Below are positions 1-11,607 of a DNA stretch of 64,000 nucleotides, in pieces. The position numbers were made by a program, and so were the translations under genes. The notes below the pieces were generated by a model that had not been told where the DNA came from, searched no databases, and saw only the letters and a program-made list of their open reading frames with translations. Positions within the stretch are counted from its first letter, which is position 1; each line of letters opens with the position of its first letter. This DNA comes from Deltaproteobacteria bacterium (GTDB lineage Bacteria; Myxococcota_A; Polyangia; Polyangiales; Polyangiaceae). The stretch lies in contig QJWJ01000519.1 in assembly GCA_003235365.1 (NCBI GenBank), positions 20,301 through 84,300 of the forward strand, read 5' to 3'.

Positions 1-741
1 TTCGGGGATCTCGGTGTGACGCTCGGCGTTGCGCACCGGAACGTGTTCACCCGAGGGGATCTTCTCGCGGAAGAATCGGATTTCGTCCAGGCGCGTTACC
101 GCGTCCATCAGCAACGCGTTAGCGCTGACCACCTGCCGCGACACCAGGCGCGAGTCCTCGAAGCCGTCGAGGAAGAAGAACGTGCCGTCCGATTGAACGA
201 GGGTCGCGTGCACGACTTCTTCGACTTGCCTGCGCAAGAACGAGAAGACTTGCTCTTGGGTGACGAAGCCGAGCTCGACGGCAGTTCGCCCGACGCGCTT
301 GCCGTCCTTGAGCTCCCCCATCAGCTGCGCAAACTGCGCTTCGCTGATGGCGCCGAAGCGGTACATGATCGTGCCCAGACGCTCGTCGGTATCGCTGGTG
401 CGTACACCCACCACGTTGCCCTGGTCGAAGAAGATGCTGCGGGAATCGGTTCCCTGCATCACGCACAGCTCCCCTTTCCAGCCGGTTTGCGCGAGCAAAC
501 CCATGATCTCGCACATGGCGCCGGGGCGAGTGATCTCGCCGGCCAGGCGGGCCACGGCGCCGTCGTCGGCGTCGCGGCGGCCGTCCTCCCCCGTGAAGCG
601 CATGAAGACGAGGTGATCCGGTGACGGCAGCATTCGAAATGCACCGGCTCGTGCACGCATGCGCTGGCTGGCAACAGGTCCGATCGGGTGCGCTTGTCCT
701 CGCTCATCGATGCGTACGAGCTCTGCCCGCGCTTCCTTCAT
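1..741 (-). CDS. DUF4388 (PATAN-like) protein, 3' end beyond window
   Basis: Reading leftward from an ATG at 741 the frame stays open to base 1, giving 247 residues with the C-terminus missing. Residues about 55-150 look like a DUF4388 domain: a conserved leucine-rich helix (EIMGLLAQTGWKGEL), then FFDQGNVVGVRTS and a segment about rising to a threshold of similarity to type IV pilus/gliding-associated regulators. A second helical part (QVFSFLRRQVEEVVH, FFFLDGFED) is also typical. DUF4388 proteins are abundant in myxobacteria and usually act in signalling, often fused to response regulators; no REC domain is visible in the part present. It lies 133 nt downstream of dnaE on the same strand. The family assignment is from motif memory; the specific role is unknown. 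Confidence 0.75.
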   Translation of the reverse strand, partial: MKEARAELVRIDERGQAHPIGPVASQRMRARAGAFRMLPSPDHLVFMRFTGEDGRRDADDGAVARLAGEITRPGAMCEIMGLLAQTGWKGELCVMQGTDSRSIFFDQGNVVGVRTSDTDERLGTIMYRFGAISEAQFAQLMGELKDGKRVGRTAVELGFVTQEQVFSFLRRQVEEVVHATLVQSDGTFFFLDGFEDSRLVSRQVVSANALLMDAVTRLDEIRFFREKIPSGEHVPVRNAERHTEIPE

Positions 742-874
742 GCCACCAATCCTAGCAGGCACCGGCTGCCAGTGGCCCAGTCTTGAGGACTTTCATGCAA
801 CTTCGTGATGCGACCGCGGCACACACGCCCAAGCGGCGTGCCGGGCCCGAGGTTGTGGCGCGTGGACCGTGCTG

Positions 875-4423
<3,549 letters not shown>

Positions 4424-4727
4424 GATCGGAGAGCTTTAGCGTTCCGGGGCCGTGTGCTCCAGTCCAAAGCCGCGCTCGCGGACGACCCGCTGGGCGAGGC
4501 CGCCCATTCGGCAGCAACCGAGCCGCGACGGTGCGGCCGTGCCAAGCCGACACGACGTCGTCTCGGGGACGGAAAGCGACCACGGTCTGCCGCGTTGCCG
4601 TGACCGGCATCCCGGTGCGGCGTGGACGGGCAGTTCCGGCACGAGGCCGGCCCCGGCCCCGGTGCTCCGCTCCGCAGCTCCCCAAAACCAGGCGCAAGCC
4701 GCTGGGTGCGTGGTATTGAGCGCCACG
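4424..4727. other. Divergent intergenic region, dnaE / cytochrome lipoprotein
   Basis: This 304-nt gap separates divergent genes and must hold both promoters. I see no convincing -35/-10 pair and no dyad. Frames that run through it are open because of high GC, but none has a start with family-like sequence; the plus-strand frame that continues into the next gene is discussed there. Confidence 0.5.
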
Positions 4728-5402
4728 ATGCGCCCCGACCGATTCGCCTGGCCGCTCCTAGTTCTGCTCTCGGCCTGCCAATCCGCTCCCAGCGACGTTC
4801 GCACCTGGCAACCCAGCGATCACCACAACACCGGCGCGGGCCAAGCGACCAACGACGCCAAAAGACCCCGCCAGAGCACGGGCGAAGAGACGGACCATCT
4901 CCCCGGCCTCGACGAAGTGTCGATCGCGACTTGGCGAGCCCAGTGCATGACCTGTCACGGCTCGATCGGGCGTGGTGATGGCCCCCAAGCGGCGATGTTC
5001 AAACCGCGCGATCTGTCGGATACCGAGTGGCAAAACAGCGTCACCGACGAGCAGCTCTACGAGTCCATCCAGAAGGGCAAGAACAAGATGCCCGGGTTTG
5101 CCCTGCCGGAGACGGTCGCTCGCAACTTGGTCAGCTTGGTTCGGCTCTTCGATCCCGAGCGCCGGCGCAAGCAGGCTGAGGCGGCTGCGACTGGTTCGGG
5201 CAGTGTCCAACCCGCGTCGGGGAGCGCCACGACCAACCCGTCGGCAGGCGGTCCCGCACCGACCACCGCTGCATCGGCCGGCCCCGCATCCACCCGTCCA
5301 ACCGTCGCCGACCCAGCAGTGACCGGTGGCGGCTCGACGGGCGGCAATGCAACCCGCGGAGCTGGCGCGCACGGTACGGGCGCAGCTGCCCCTGGCCGCT
5401 GA
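4728..5402 (+). CDS. c-type cytochrome lipoprotein
   Basis: A predicted 224-residue lipoprotein that should be tethered to a membrane on the periplasmic side. The start chosen gives a short signal peptide ending in the lipobox LLSAC (Cys17); the frame is open upstream but encodes no signal there. One heme-binding motif, CMTCH, lies at 73-77, and a plausible axial methionine is in NKMPGF (Met121), so residues about 68-145 form a single cytochrome c domain. The remaining 75 residues are a Ser/Thr/Ala/Pro/Gly-rich low-complexity tail. Its role would be electron transfer, but the partner is unknown. The stop shares one base with the start of the next gene, so the two are probably cotranscribed. 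Heme attachment would need the cytochrome c maturation system; ccmC lies about 18 kb away. Confidence 0.85.
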   Translation: MRPDRFAWPLLVLLSACQSAPSDVRTWQPSDHHNTGAGQATNDAKRPRQSTGEETDHLPGLDEVSIATWRAQCMTCHGSIGRGDGPQAAMFKPRDLSDTEWQNSVTDEQLYESIQKGKNKMPGFALPETVARNLVSLVRLFDPERRRKQAEAAATGSGSVQPASGSATTNPSAGGPAPTTAASAGPASTRPTVADPAVTGGGSTGGNATRGAGAHGTGAAAPGR

Positions 5403-5797
5403 TGGCGGGCACGTCCGAGCTGATGCCGAAGCGCCAGTGGGCTCGCTGGGTATTGGTCGCTGCGGCGCTGGTGCTGGTCGTCGTGTGGCGGGGTGCCCCA
5501 TCGGAGCGGCGGTTGGTGTTCGACTTGAAGGGGGCGTCGGCATTGCGCAGCTTGGACGTCGCGTGCACCAGTGAGGCCGGAGAATCCTCGGGGGCCAGCT
5601 GGAGTTTCTCTCAGACTACGCCACTCGTCGTCGTGCATCGGGTGTTGATCGGGGACCCGCACGTCCACTGCGAACTGCACTTGCATACCGATCAGGGCGA
5701 TGTGGTGTCATCGCGCCAACTGCTCATGGATGGTGACGAAGTGCGCGTCTCGGTGGCTGCTGAGCTGCAACGTGCCATCCGCTCCGACACGCCGTGA
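5402..5797 (+). CDS. Membrane-anchored hypothetical protein
   Basis: A 131-residue protein I do not recognise. It has a single hydrophobic segment at about 15-31 (WVLVAAALVLVVVW) preceded by basic residues, so the rest (about 100 residues, with two cysteines at roughly 55 and 89) is probably periplasmic. Its start overlaps the stop of the cytochrome lipoprotein gene by one base, implying translational coupling and perhaps a shared envelope function. A strong terminator follows 46 nt after its stop and closes this two-gene operon. Confidence 0.75.
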   Translation: MAGTSELMPKRQWARWVLVAAALVLVVVWRGAPSERRLVFDLKGASALRSLDVACTSEAGESSGASWSFSQTTPLVVVHRVLIGDPHVHCELHLHTDQGDVVSSRQLLMDGDEVRVSVAAELQRAIRSDTP

Positions 5798-5842
5798 TGC
5801 GTTCGGACGGGATCTCGATTCCGATTGTTTCCGAAGGAAGAT

Positions 5843-5865
5843 CGCACGGCCGGCGTGCGTTTTTT
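5843..5865 (+). terminator. Rho-independent terminator
   Basis: CGCACG (5843-5848) pairs perfectly with CGTGCG (5854-5859) around a 5-nt loop, followed directly by six T residues (5860-5865). It lies 46 nt downstream of the preceding plus-strand stop, exactly where the two-gene operon should end. It is the clearest intrinsic terminator in the window. Confidence 0.85.
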
Positions 5866-6119
5866 GTGAGAGACCAACGCTGAGTGCTGGGTTTAAATAA
5901 TGGATGCAAAATACCGTTTTTAATGAGTTTTATGGAGCAATGAGCTTGCAGGTCGGCATCCCGAAACGCGGGAGCGTGTCCCACCATTCGACTCAAAGAC
6001 TCTTGATAGCGGCCGTAAGCGGCGGTAACCAAGTTGCCCTCTCTGAAAAGCGTGTGGCAGCATATCCCACATCAGATCACTAGCCACGGTCAGTGGCCCT
6101 CGTCTCGGAGCTCACCTGA
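5866..6119. other. Intergenic region with an AT-rich island
   Basis: With the bases before the terminator, this makes a 322-nt gap (5798-6119). Bases about 5890-5942 are markedly AT-rich (runs such as TTTAAATAATGG and CGTTTTTAATGAG) in an otherwise GC-rich chromosome. Such an island could be a promoter with an upstream element for the genes that follow, or a small RNA gene. A 59-codon frame at 5904-6083 passes through it but has poor codon bias and no recognisable protein. Confidence 0.45.
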
Positions 6120-6296
6120 ATGAAGTTCAACCCTTGGTACCTGGCAGCAATCATTCCCATGACCCTGCTTCTCGCCAACGGAGAGTATGGAGCGCAGATG
6201 ATGGTCCTCGGGCTGACGTTCGGGATCTTCTTCGGTACCCTGTCGCTGCGCCGTCCCCCGGCAGGCGACGCCAGTACCACCCATCCCGGCATTTGA
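6120..6296 (+). CDS. Small two-helix membrane protein (58 aa)
   Basis: A 58-codon gene with a purine-rich site (GGAG at about 6107) upstream of its ATG. Two hydrophobic stretches, residues 6-19 (WYLAAIIPMTLLLA) and 27-43 (MMVLGLTFGIFFGTLSL), are joined by a short polar turn (NGEYGAQ), predicting a membrane hairpin; the tail is polar. Third codon positions are mostly G or C, matching neighbouring genes and unlike the AT-rich DNA before it. It resembles small membrane hairpin proteins of myxobacteria but I cannot name a family. It could be the first gene of the unit running into the RelA/SpoT-like gene 122 nt downstream. Confidence 0.6.
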   Translation: MKFNPWYLAAIIPMTLLLANGEYGAQMMVLGLTFGIFFGTLSLRRPPAGDASTTHPGI

Positions 6297-6418
6297 GGCC
6301 TCCGAGCATCTGAGCGAGACGAGTCGGGACTGCATCGCCGACGGCGCAGCGTCACCGGGAAGGGGTGAGGCTCGACTCCTCGATGCTCGCATCGACAGTG
6401 GACGGCTGAGGTATTTCC

Positions 6419-7504
6419 GTGACCAATCCAGTCGAACCGGACGCTCCCCGTCTCAAGCGGCTATCGGAGTTCTCTCTACACGACCTCGAGAGCGTACGCT
6501 TGCTACTGCGTGGGGGGTCGGTCATCGATTGGCACCGCCTCAACCTTCAAGACGAGACGCAAGTCGACGCGTTCATTCGCAATCACGAACTCGATCCGAC
6601 CTCAGAAACGGACGTCGTTTACCTCCGCGGGGTGCGCGATCAGGCGATCAAGTACCTGCAGCGCAACTTCAACTTCGCGATTCCGAAGCCGGTTCGCGAC
6701 GCGGATCTCACCGAGCTGATCCTGTTGGCGTCGGGGGCGGGTCACCGTCAGCAGTGCGCCTGCACGATCCTCAAAGCGATGCAGATCATCAACCATCTGG
6801 CGGGGCGCGAGCTGTTGTTTCGGTTGCCGGTCAGTGACCGCGACCTGTTCCATCTGGTCGAGGAGAAGGTCTATCGCGTGGTGGGCATGATGCTCAGCCA
6901 GGGGTTTCCGATCACGGAGTTCGTCGGCGGTCGCAAGAACCTCGACTCGACCTATACGAAGCTGTTGAGCAAGCCCGAGTCGACCGCGATCGCGATCTAC
7001 GACAAATTGCGCTTTCGGATCGTCACTCGGCACCGCGACGACATCCTGCCGATCATGGTCTATCTGTCCGAGCGGCTGTTTCCGTTCAACTACGTGGTGC
7101 CGAAGCAAAGCACCAACACGATGTTCGCCTTCGAAGAGTACTGCGATGCCAACGACCACTTGAGGGAGTTGAAGACGCAGCTGCAGGCGGACCAGGACGA
7201 CGAACTGCTGCCGGGTGAGAACCGTTTCAGCGACCCCGAGTATCGAACCATCCAGTTCATCTCCGACGTGCCGGTGCGCGTTCCTGCCGACGTGCTGGAG
7301 TCTGCTCCACCGGGGTCTTCCGACCTCGGGCGCGTCGTTTACATGTTGTGTGAAATCCAACTGATCGACGCCGAGACCGAGGCAGCCAACGAGACCGGTG
7401 CGGCCAATCATCGCGCCTACAAAGACCGTCAGAGGGATTCAGTTTTTCGTCGACTCCGATTGGGGGCTCGTGCCCCGAAGGATCCGCGCGAGCCGGGTAG
7501 CTGA
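6419..7504 (+). CDS. Divergent RelA/SpoT-like nucleotidyltransferase-domain protein
   Basis: A 361-residue protein with a GTG start and GAGG about 8 nt upstream. It probably belongs to the deltaproteobacterial TIGR04552 family (from memory, unconfirmed). I see a divergent RelA/SpoT synthetase-like pattern: GRK (171-173), STYTKL, IYDKLRFRI with Asp195 where RelA-type enzymes have the catalytic Asp, EYRTIQF with Tyr275 where the GDP-stacking Tyr sits, CEIQL with Glu312 where the EvQiRT Glu sits, and GAANHRAYK at 327-335 like the AAHWxYK block. The first 130 residues are helical and not from RelA. No HD hydrolase, TGS or ACT domain is present. It may make or bind (p)ppGpp-like nucleotides, or be a non-catalytic relative. 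DUF507, yicC and gmk follow; Gmk makes the GDP that alarmone synthetases use. Confidence 0.7.
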   Translation: MTNPVEPDAPRLKRLSEFSLHDLESVRLLLRGGSVIDWHRLNLQDETQVDAFIRNHELDPTSETDVVYLRGVRDQAIKYLQRNFNFAIPKPVRDADLTELILLASGAGHRQQCACTILKAMQIINHLAGRELLFRLPVSDRDLFHLVEEKVYRVVGMMLSQGFPITEFVGGRKNLDSTYTKLLSKPESTAIAIYDKLRFRIVTRHRDDILPIMVYLSERLFPFNYVVPKQSTNTMFAFEEYCDANDHLRELKTQLQADQDDELLPGENRFSDPEYRTIQFISDVPVRVPADVLESAPPGSSDLGRVVYMLCEIQLIDAETEAANETGAANHRAYKDRQRDSVFRRLRLGARAPKDPREPGS

Positions 7505-7603
7505 GGTGCTCCGCGGAATCTGCTGGACTGGTGCAGCAGCAAACGCCCTGTTGCTGGGCATTTTAGCTGGCCGAAACGCGTCTGACGGAGTACTTCTGCC
7601 GCC

Positions 7604-8113
7604 ATGAGAATCCCGAAGTCCCGTGTGCCGCAGATTGCCTCGGAGATGCTGCGGCGGCTGGTCGAGCACCAGGACATCGAGACCGAGAATCCGGTCGAAG
7701 TCGAGCAGGACCTGCAAGCGGTTCTCAACCAGTACATCCGCGAAGAGCAGGAAGTCACCGACAAGGCCAAAGACCTGATCGCACGGCGCGGGTTGCCCGC
7801 GAGCCAGCTCGGTCAGGTCAAACGCCAGCTCGCCGAACAGCGCAAACTCAAGCTCGGCGATGAAGGGATGGATTACGTCATCGACCAGTTGATCGAGTTC
7901 CTGATGCACTCGCACAACGTCGACGAGATCTACGCCCCCGACCATCGCTTGCGACGCCTGTTGCGCGAGCCGCTGCGCAGCCTCGAGAGCGTCGAAGGTT
8001 CGGTCGACGCACAAGTGCGCGACCAGCTCAAACACGTCCAAGAAGGCACCGCGCTGTGGGAAGTGGAGTACCAACGCATTCTCGAGGACGTGCGGCGCAG
8101 AAAAGGGTTGTGA
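7604..8113 (+). CDS. DUF507 family protein
   Basis: A 169-residue soluble, highly charged, probably all-helical protein matching DUF507, a family of unknown function found mainly in Deltaproteobacteria, Aquificae and relatives. Typical features are the start MRIPKSRVPQIASEM, two similar halves of about 80 residues, and a conserved C-terminal block with WEVEYQRILEDVRRRKGL. ACGGAG lies upstream of the ATG. It lies between the RelA/SpoT-like gene and yicC-gmk on the same strand and may share their transcript. Confidence 0.85.
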   Translation: MRIPKSRVPQIASEMLRRLVEHQDIETENPVEVEQDLQAVLNQYIREEQEVTDKAKDLIARRGLPASQLGQVKRQLAEQRKLKLGDEGMDYVIDQLIEFLMHSHNVDEIYAPDHRLRRLLREPLRSLESVEGSVDAQVRDQLKHVQEGTALWEVEYQRILEDVRRRKGL

Positions 8114-8254
8114 GCGGGTGAGTCGGACGCCTGGTCACCCCCCTGCGCCCGAGGTTGGCCCCGCCGCCGTGGGCGGGCCGTACGTGGCGGTGATCGCGTG
8201 GTCCCGAAGCGGCGCTCGGCTCGCAGTTTCTGGCGCACTCCCAAGGGCGCGGTG

Positions 8255-9127
8255 ATGCGCAGCATGACGGGCTTCGGTTCCGGCGACGCCGCCTTGGGCG
8301 GCGGTCGCGTGTGCGTCGAGGTTCGGTCGCTCAACCACCGCTTCTTGGAGACTCGCGTACGGCTACCGGCGGAAATCGCCGACCACACTTTCTACGTCGA
8401 GCAGCGCTGCCGCGACCTGCTCAATCGCGGGCGCTACGACATCAGCGCGCGGCTCGAGGGGCCCGCTCTCGCCGCGCCGAGCTTCGACGTCGAGCGGGCT
8501 CGTTTGGCCTACGCCGCATTGTCCCAGCTCAGGGACGATGTCGCACCCGGTGCCGAAATCCCGCTTTCGCTCTTGGCCAGCTTGCCGGATCTGCTCAACC
8601 AGCAAGCCAAACTGGACGTCGCCGAAGTGCGCACGGCGCTCGATACGGCTCTCGACGTCGCCGTCGAAGGGCTCAACGAAATGCGGCGCGTCGAAGGGGC
8701 GGCGCTGGAGGCAGATCTGCTCGGTTTGCTTCAGCGCGCTCGCGGCCTGCGCGATCAGATTGCTTCGAACGCGCCTGCGTTGGCCGCCGCTTTTCGCAAA
8801 CGCGTCGAAGAGCGACTGGAGCGCGTGCTGCGAGAACGGCCCATCAGTGTCGAGCCGGCGCGCTTGGAGGCAGAGGTCGTATTGCTCGCAGAGCGTGCGG
8901 ATCTGTGCGAGGAGCTGGCCCGTCTCGAGAGCCACTTCGATCAGTTTGCGGCGCTGTGCGCTGAGGCTGCGCCCATCGGACGTCGCTTGGACTTTCTGCT
9001 ACAAGAAGTCGGGCGGGAAGCGAATACTATCGGGTCGAAGTGTCAGGACGCTGCCCTGGCTCACCTCGTCGTCGAACTGAAGACCGAGGTTGAGCGTATG
9101 CGCGAACAAGTGCAGAACATCGAATAG
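8255..9127 (+). CDS. yicC: YicC-family endoribonuclease
   Basis: A 290-residue member of the YicC/YloC family, recently shown in E. coli to be a metal-dependent endoribonuclease. The start was set at the ATG giving the family N-terminus MRSMTGFG; an in-frame GTG 57 nt upstream adds a basic, non-conserved stretch. Conserved blocks include VEVRSLNHRFLE at about 22-33 and, at the C-terminus, RLDFLLQEVGREANTIGSK followed by VVELKTEVERMREQVQNIE. yicC directly upstream of gmk is a widespread arrangement, here with a 16-nt gap, which supports both calls. Confidence 0.95.
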   Translation: MRSMTGFGSGDAALGGGRVCVEVRSLNHRFLETRVRLPAEIADHTFYVEQRCRDLLNRGRYDISARLEGPALAAPSFDVERARLAYAALSQLRDDVAPGAEIPLSLLASLPDLLNQQAKLDVAEVRTALDTALDVAVEGLNEMRRVEGAALEADLLGLLQRARGLRDQIASNAPALAAAFRKRVEERLERVLRERPISVEPARLEAEVVLLAERADLCEELARLESHFDQFAALCAEAAPIGRRLDFLLQEVGREANTIGSKCQDAALAHLVVELKTEVERMREQVQNIE

Positions 9128-9143
9128 GCATTCATCCAGTTCA

Positions 9144-9794
9144 ATGAATCAATCCGAACCGCTGCTGCTCATCGTGTCGTCCCCGTCCGGCGCGGGAAAG
9201 ACCACCCTGACATCGCGATTGCGGCAGCGCTTCCCCCAGATCCGCTTCAGTGTCTCGCACACGACGCGTCGGCCCCGCGCCAACGAGGTCGACGGGCGAG
9301 AGTATCACTTCGTCAGTCACACCGAGTTCCGCGGGCTGATCGAGCGCGGCGCGTTTCTCGAGTGGGCCCCGGTTCACGACAACCTGTACGGCACCAGCTG
9401 TGCCGAGATCGAGGCTTCCGCCGATTGCCCGTGCCTGCTGTTCGACGTGGACTACCAGGGCGCGCGACAGATCAAAGCGGCGCGCCCGGACGCGGTCGGG
9501 GTGTTCATCCTGCCGCCGAGCATGGCCGTGCTCGAACAACGCTTGAGGGGGCGCGCCAGCGAGGACGAGGCGACCGTGCAGCTGCGCTTCAAGAACGCCC
9601 GCGAGGAGATCGCGCACTACGGGCTGTTCGACTACGTGCTGGAAAACGACTCCATCGACCACGCCGAGCAGAGCCTCGCCGGAATCTATCTGGCCGAGTT
9701 GTGTCGTCGCTCGCGGGCGGCCTGGCGGGCTGAGCGTCTGCTCGCAGAAGATCGCGGATTCGGTGGCAGCACGCCGCCGGCGGCGTCGCGCTGA
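9144..9794 (+). CDS. gmk: Guanylate kinase
   Basis: Converts GMP plus ATP to GDP and ADP in cytoplasmic purine metabolism. The 216-residue product carries the P-loop SSPSGAGKTT near residue 11, the GMP-binding HTTRRPRANEVDGREYHF block and the LFDVDYQGARQIK segment of guanylate kinases. It begins at an ATG 16 nt after yicC. The C-terminus is extended by a Gly/Ala/Pro tail of about 20 residues. In many bacteria rpoZ and spoT follow gmk; here neither does, although a RelA/SpoT-like gene sits upstream. Confidence 0.96.
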   Translation: MNQSEPLLLIVSSPSGAGKTTLTSRLRQRFPQIRFSVSHTTRRPRANEVDGREYHFVSHTEFRGLIERGAFLEWAPVHDNLYGTSCAEIEASADCPCLLFDVDYQGARQIKAARPDAVGVFILPPSMAVLEQRLRGRASEDEATVQLRFKNAREEIAHYGLFDYVLENDSIDHAEQSLAGIYLAELCRRSRAAWRAERLLAEDRGFGGSTPPAASR

Positions 9795-9859
9795 GTCGCG
9801 GTGGGTCGAGCTGGGTCGCGAGTCCGCCGGCCCGCGCTGCGCGTGTCAGTCGTCGTGGC

Positions 9860-10117
9860 TCACGCCGCTTCGACGTCGAGCTCGGTGAACGCTGCGGTCG
9901 CTGGCCCATCGACGTAGCTGCGCTGTTCGCGCACGATGCTCAGCAGTTGGCGTTGGGTCAACGTCCCTGCATCGACGAGGCTGCGCATGTAGCCGTCGAG
10001 GTAACCGTGGGCTCGAGCGAGCTTGGCACCGTCGGCGCCGCGTCGATGCTCGCGCAACAGCTCCGCCAGCAATTGCCTCAGCTCGCGCTCCACCTGTTCT
10101 CGGGTTGGTTTTTCCAC
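9860..10117 (-). CDS. Small hypothetical protein (85 aa)
   Basis: An 85-residue soluble protein on the minus strand, convergent with gmk. I chose the GTG at 10117, which has a GGAG sequence just upstream; the frame is open far upstream but encodes arginine-rich, unstructured sequence there. The product is charged and helical (VERELRQLLAELLREHRRG, then ARAHGYLDGYMRSLVDAG). It shows codon bias consistent with a real gene. No family recognised. Confidence 0.55.
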   Translation of the reverse strand: MEKPTREQVERELRQLLAELLREHRRGADGAKLARAHGYLDGYMRSLVDAGTLTQRQLLSIVREQRSYVDGPATAAFTELDVEAA

Positions 10118-10355
10118 GTTTTCTCCGTCCACCGTTCGCTCGACGAACGGCTGTCGCTCGTCGGTTAACCGCGCTGGGGGCGGCGGGCCAACAATCTCGT
10201 GACGCGCGGCGTCCAGCCACGGTGGTCGGATGTGCTGCTCACACGGGGCACGAGAAGCAGTGCTGCCGGCCCGCCGTTCGTTGGAGCGGGGCGCGCCACG
10301 GCCGAGCTTCCGATGAAAGTGGCCAAAGGCCGTCGCTTTCGCTACCAGCCGAGGC

Positions 10356-11516
10356 GTGAGTACTCCTTCGCCGCATGCCGTGCTGGCAGCGTTGTGCGCC
10401 CACCCGAAGTCGCAGGCGCTGTGTGCTCGTGCCGGGCAGGTCGTGCTTGCCGCGGCCGTCCAGCAGCGGCCCGAGGTGCTCAGTGGACCCCAGGTGATCG
10501 AACTGGGAGAACAGCCCCTCGAACCCATCGCTCGGGCCGAAGCCCAGACGGAGTTCGGCAATCTGGTCGAGGTGCTCGACGAGGGTGCGACGAGTCCGAC
10601 GCACTGGTTGCTGCTCGACGCGGCCGTCGCCCTGCACGTTGCTCGCAGCTGGCCACTCGGCGGCGCGGCGACGCTCGTGAGCCAGTTGGTGTGGCTGGCG
10701 GGCGCCACGCCGTGCAATCCGTGGACGCTGCTCGACGATTGCCTCGAGTCGGCGTCCGCCGAGCAATTGTGGCAGGAGGCGACGGCTCAGGTGCCCGCAG
10801 CCAGCGCGACCGTTCAACTCGGAATTGCCCTGGCGGTCGTGGGCGCGACGAGCCCCGCTGCGGTGGCATTCAAAGATGCGCTGTGTCGGGCCAGCGCCGT
10901 CCCCGCCGTCCGCCAAGTGCTCGAGAATGGACAGATCACGGGAGCTTTGAGTGGCGAGGTCGGTCGGCGTCGTCCGGCGGCTTGGAGCACGGCGCTCGGA
11001 GCGGTCACTGGCTGGTTGTTGTTGCGCGGCCTGGCGCGGCTGACGGCGCGGTACCTGCTCGGCGCCCGGCGCGTCGGAGAGCTGCGGGTCGAACGGCAGT
11101 GCGTGACCTTGATCCAACGTCGCCGTCTGCTCGGTCGCGAGTTCTCGGAGCGACGCACCACCCTACCCCTGCAGTCGCTGACCCAGCTGACTCGCGAGAC
11201 CCGCTTCGTCGGGATGGGGATCTACTTCGGGCTGCTGTCGCTGTGCGTCGGCACTCTGGTGGGCATGGGGCTGGTCGTCGACTCGGTGCGCGTTGCTGGG
11301 GGCTCGCCGTCGCTACTGACGTCGGGGCTGCTGATCATCCTGGCGGGGTTGGTGTTGGACTTCGTGCTCAGTTCGTTGGCGCGCTACCGCACCGGCAAGA
11401 CGAGCGTGTTGATCGTGCCGCAACGCGGCCGCCCACTGGTGCTCGATCGAGTCCCCAGCGCCGACGCCGACGCGTGGTTGCGCAAGCTCAGCGCCTTGTC
11501 GGCTCTGACTCGCTGA
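10356..11516 (+). CDS. Predicted integral membrane protein
   Basis: A 386-residue protein from a GTG start. The first 200 residues are Ala/Leu-rich and mostly soluble; then come three hydrophobic segments near residues 215-230, 290-310 and 318-340 (GIYFGLLSLCVGTLVGMGLVV and LLTSGLLIILAGLVLDFVLSSL), with a basic region (LIQRRRLLGREFSERRT) between the first and second. A short C-terminal domain (KTSVLIVPQRGRPLVLDRV) follows. I do not recognise a family. It is transcribed divergently from the 85-aa gene and convergently with the next. Confidence 0.65.
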   Translation: MSTPSPHAVLAALCAHPKSQALCARAGQVVLAAAVQQRPEVLSGPQVIELGEQPLEPIARAEAQTEFGNLVEVLDEGATSPTHWLLLDAAVALHVARSWPLGGAATLVSQLVWLAGATPCNPWTLLDDCLESASAEQLWQEATAQVPAASATVQLGIALAVVGATSPAAVAFKDALCRASAVPAVRQVLENGQITGALSGEVGRRRPAAWSTALGAVTGWLLLRGLARLTARYLLGARRVGELRVERQCVTLIQRRRLLGREFSERRTTLPLQSLTQLTRETRFVGMGIYFGLLSLCVGTLVGMGLVVDSVRVAGGSPSLLTSGLLIILAGLVLDFVLSSLARYRTGKTSVLIVPQRGRPLVLDRVPSADADAWLRKLSALSALTR

Positions 11517-11607
11517 AGGCCGAGCCGAGCCCATAACGGTTCTCCGGCGCGCTCTCCGCCCGACCTTCTGCCCACCACGAGTCGACACGGGCACCAAGGG
11601 CGCGTGG

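Noticed and set aside
5904..6083. A 59-codon frame in the AT-rich island
   Set aside because: Codon use and amino acid content do not match neighbouring genes; no ribosome-binding site.
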